From Daphnia carinata (lineage: Eukaryota > Arthropoda > Branchiopoda > Diplostraca > Daphniidae), in contig NC_081338.1 in the NCBI RefSeq assembly GCF_022539665.2, positions 7,428,446 to 7,492,445 of the forward strand: a stretch of DNA of 64,000 nt, read 5' to 3'. The translations under genes were made by a program, and so were the position numbers. The notes beneath the pieces were generated by a model, which saw only the letters and a list, made by a program, of their open reading frames with translations, was not told where the DNA came from and did not search any database. Each line of letters starts with the position of its first letter. Position 1 is the stretch's first letter. Shown in pieces: positions 60,831 to 64,000 of the stretch.

Positions 60831-63222
60831 ATGAAGATGTTTATCAGCTCCACTTTAGCGAGCTCTTTGCTGCTATTGTTTTTGTCTGCGGAATTGTTCG
60901 GTGTAAGTAACGCGGACGAGTACCACCGTATTCCACAACACAATGCTCGATCCAACAATCAAAGGAACCGAGCCATCAGCGAAGGTAAAATCTCGCAAAC
61001 AATTTCAAATAACTAACCAAATGCTTAAACCTTTTTGGAACGACTAACAGACGCTGCATATTGGAAGGGCACAGCACAAGCTCTTCTGCAAGCCGAATTA
61101 AACAAAAAACCCATCGAAGCAGAAGCCAAAAACATCATTTTCTTTCTGGGCGATGGTGTGTCTTTCCTACCAATCAATTCCTCCACATTCAATATTTAAA
61201 ATAAGTTAATACTCTTTCGTTACATGGCAATTGTAAGGTATGTCGATTGCCACCGTGACTGCCGCCCGAATCTACAAGGGACAGAAAGCCGGCAATACCG
61301 GCGAAGAGGAGCAACTCACATTCGATAAATTCCCTTACACTGCTTTATCAAGAGTAACTTTTGCAACAGATGAATCGATTTAAAATCAATTACGTGTCCT
61401 TTTACTTTACAGACGTACTGCACGGACGCACAAGTTGCTGATTCAGCCTGCACTGCAACCGCATATTTATGCGGTGTCAAGACAGACATCGATACCATAG
61501 GCTTGGACGTCAACGTCGTTTACAAGAATTGTTCGACGCAAAATAATGGTGCTAATCGAGTCAGCTCAATTATGGCTTGGGCTCAGGTACGTGTTCGTTA
61601 CATAAATATAACATATTTGTCGATTTAAATTGTTTCAATTGTCATTGAAATGGAAGGCCGCCGACAAAGGTACTGGTATCGTGACGACGACAAAGGTCAC
61701 TCATGCCACTCCAGCTGGTACGTACGCTCACGTTGCCAATCGTGATTGGGAAGATGATTACGCCCAATCTTTCGATGGCGTTGACACGGATAACTGTGAC
61801 GACATTGCTGAACAACTTGTTTTCAACGATCCCGGCAAAAATTTTAAGGTTAACACGATATAACTTTTCTTATTCAAGTGATGTACGGAATTTTTTGTGT
61901 GCTAAAACAATCATTTTGACAGGTGATTTTGGGAGGTGGTCGATCGTATTTTATGCCGACTACAACCACAGACATTGAAACAGGTGCTAAAGGCCGCCGT
62001 AGGGATGGTAAAAATTTGGTAGAAGAATGGAAGACAGCCCATCCGACTGGAAAATATGTGACCAGTCGCGATGAATTGCTTAATTTAGATGTGTCAGGAA
62101 CTGATGCAGTATTCGGTAAACATTTGTCTAGGATAACATTCTTTGATTGAACAGATTGATTGATTTCTCATTTGTACGTAATTCAATGTTTCAGGTTTAT
62201 TTAGCCCAGCTCATATGGAATACTTTCTGGAATCGAGCACAGCAAACAATCCGACTTTGGAACAAATGACACGAACAGCCATTCAAATGTTACAGAAGGA
62301 GACCAATGGTTACATCCTTCTCGTCGAAGGTAAGTTCCGATAGCTCTCTAACACCTTCTCCCCCCCCCCCCCCCCCCAGTCCATTTCCCAATCTTTAATG
62401 TTCGATTCTCTTTTCAGGTGGAAGGATCGATCAAGCGCATCACGACGGACGAGCTAAATTAGCCCTTGAGGAAGCTATCCAATTTGACTTGGCCGTTGCG
62501 GCTGCATTGGAAATGACTAGCACGGACGACACGCTCATCATCGTTACCGCAGATCACTCACATACTTTCACCATCAACGGCTATCCCGATCGTGGCAACA
62601 ATCTATTGGGTAAATATTAGAACAGGAGTGACGTATGATGACGATAAGCTTATGTAAACCACGTCAATACCTACGTAACCTATATAAAAGAGATAAAGAA
62701 ACGGTTACATGTCAATATTAACCGAAATCAATTTGAAATTGTATAGGTTTGTCTGGTGATATGGGTGAGGATGACAAACCATACACAACATTGTCTTATG
62801 CTAACGGCCCTGGTTACAACACCACATTTGCCAATGGAGAGCGCATTAATTTAACCAACGTCGACACAAGTATGCAATATACTTTCTAATGATTACTTTC
62901 ATTGGAATGGGTTTATTTTAATTGATTCGCCTCTCCAGCCGCTGATTCATATCTTCAGCCGTCAGCCGTGCCCATTGGCTCTGAAACTCACGGTGGTGAT
63001 GACGTGGCCATATTCGCTATTGGTCCCCAGGCACACCTATTTCAGGGTGTCTACGAGCAACATTACATCGCCCACGTAATGGCATACGCAGCTTGCGTTG
63101 GAGACGGTCTCAAATTTTGCGATGCAAAGTCATCGTCAAGTCGTCACGGAGCTGGACCTTTGATGATGTTGGTGCAGTTTGTCCTTGTCTGGCTTGCAGG
63201 CCGTTTGCTGTTTCGTTTTTAA
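60831..63222 (+). CDS. Alkaline phosphatase, copy 2 (GPI-anchored type)
   Basis: Ten exons (60831-60984, 61051-61155, 61238-61353, 61413-61586, 61657-61848, 61923-62115, 62195-62329, 62418-62609, 62747-62869, 62939-63222) give 555 aa. Internal exons of 105, 116, 174, 192, 193, 135, 192 and 123 nt match copy 1 exactly. Signal peptide, nucleophile Ser ([13 protein letters not shown]), metal ligands (VTADHSH, ETHGGDD) and the [15 protein letters not shown] motif are intact. The last exon continues past FCDAK into a Ser-rich spacer and a terminal hydrophobic segment ([18 protein letters not shown]), typical of GPI attachment, so this copy should be membrane-bound, probably at an epithelial surface. 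The start is the ATG at 60831; the GTG 30 nt upstream was ignored. Confidence 0.95.
62360..62377 (+). repeat. C18 homopolymer in an ALP copy 2 intron
   Basis: Eighteen C followed by AG inside the intron 62330-62417. It mimics a splice acceptor but the real acceptor is 40 nt downstream, as shown by frame and by the paralogue. Confidence 0.9.
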
Positions 63223-64000
63223 TCAACTAACGCATTGAAACGAAATTCGACTCGCAAAATCTATTAGGCTGTAAAGGGTGTTTTTAATATACAGAGGAAA
63301 TGCATAATCTCGGTTGAAATCGATTTGTTTTGCATGCGGGATTTATATTCCGCCTTCGAATGGCTTATTTTATCGAAACACATTAATAATGCAGTTCGTG
63401 ATTTTGCAGATTGCTAGCAACAGAACAGAGAGCTACACGCTATGCACTGCCTTTCGCCTGCGGGATTGGTGGATTATGCTAATAACGTAGTGCTATTAAT
63501 TCCCCATCCGCAGATGTCCATGCCAAATTAATCTATCAACCCATGAGGCATAAGAAATCATCAAGGATTTCTTCCGGTAGGCTTTCTTTTTTGGCTTTCT
63601 CCAATTTCCCACCATGTACTGCAATTTGTAAACAGCAGACTATATGCACGTTCCGTTCCTCATTGAGTTCTGTAGTCGCATTCCACGGAGCGCATCGAGC
63701 TACATTGTGATGGAATGAACTGGTTGCACTATACGAATTCTTTAACGTACATCCCGTTATGTAGACTTGACAAAGCTCTCTGCAATATTTCAAATGACCG
63801 ATGCGCCGTTATCTACCGACACCGGTAGCATACATCACAGCACAAACCCGCGACGTTTCCTCCCTTCTCTTTGCCACTCTTTTTTTTTCCCTCATTGCGG
63901 AACTTCTTCGAAAGAAATGGCTACATTAAAGTCAGAGATTGTTTCCGGAGCAACCTCAGTTGCCGGGTATCTCTTGCCTGTTAATGTCGTGGTTTGACGT
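63223..64000. other. Right edge, no supported gene
   Basis: 3' flank of ALP copy 2. A minus-strand frame at 63536-63793 ends with a charged segment (KAKKESLPEEILDDF) that could be the last exon of a gene entering from the right, but no junction can be verified within the window. Confidence 0.3.

Noticed and set aside
62360-62380. Poly-C tract plus AG as a splice acceptor
   Set aside because: The paralogous gene and frame place the acceptor at 62416-62417.

Overview
This is a gene-dense eukaryotic window: split genes with short introns (mostly 60-80 nt), GT-AG junctions, no operons, about 40% GC by eye. Gene content (a pair of insect/crustacean-type ionotropic receptors, lola-like BTB zinc-finger genes, arthropod-type alkaline phosphatases) points to an arthropod. 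The compact introns and tandem duplications fit a cladoceran such as Daphnia best; that placement is inference from content and style, not from a marker gene. I built the gene models by hand from splice signals, reading-frame closure and family similarity, and each frame was checked across every junction. Many unspliced ORFs begin at GTG or TTG; I replaced these with real ATG starts or splice acceptors.

Layout. 1-411 (-): start of a fasciclin-domain protein cut by the window edge. 952-1830 (+) and 2805-3355 (+): two unrecognised small multi-exon genes. 3443-4299 (-): UFM1-specific protease 1. 4919-6557 and 7637-9239 (-): two tandem BTB zinc-finger genes, the first with alternative zinc-finger terminal exons. 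10620-12669 (-): GH27 alpha-galactosidase/alpha-N-acetylgalactosaminidase. 13582-18531 (-): Elongator subunit ELP1 in 19 exons. 18975-21244 (-): mitochondrial poly(A) polymerase. 22266-24557 and 25360-27684 (+): tandem ionotropic receptors. 28300-32021 (-): TEX14-like ankyrin/pseudokinase with a tRNA-Ser(GCU) antisense in one intron. 32857-36921 (-): valyl-tRNA synthetase. 37789-39329 and 40110-41607 (-): tandem short-chain dehydrogenases. 42477-45866 (-): splicing factor PRPF39. 48650-49065 (+): mitochondrial pyruvate carrier 2. 53086-53787 (+): unrecognised two-exon gene. 54453-56584 (-): Greatwall/MASTL kinase. 57804-60049 and 60831-63222 (+): tandem alkaline phosphatases.

The genes do not form one pathway. 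Several are housekeeping genes of RNA and protein synthesis (ELP1, MTPAP, VARS, PRPF39, tRNA-Ser). The rest are mostly recently duplicated pairs. Four independent tandem pairs (BTB-ZF, IR, SDR, ALP) occur in 64 kb. Three of these keep nearly identical exon sizes, which makes the window a useful natural comparison of duplicate divergence, including one intron gain or loss and one apparent GT-to-GC donor change. No transposon, CRISPR array or virus-derived gene was recognised. The points most worth a second look are the TEX14-like pseudokinase, the two orphan genes at the left edge, the alternative zinc-finger exons behind a TG repeat, and three probable GC-AG introns.
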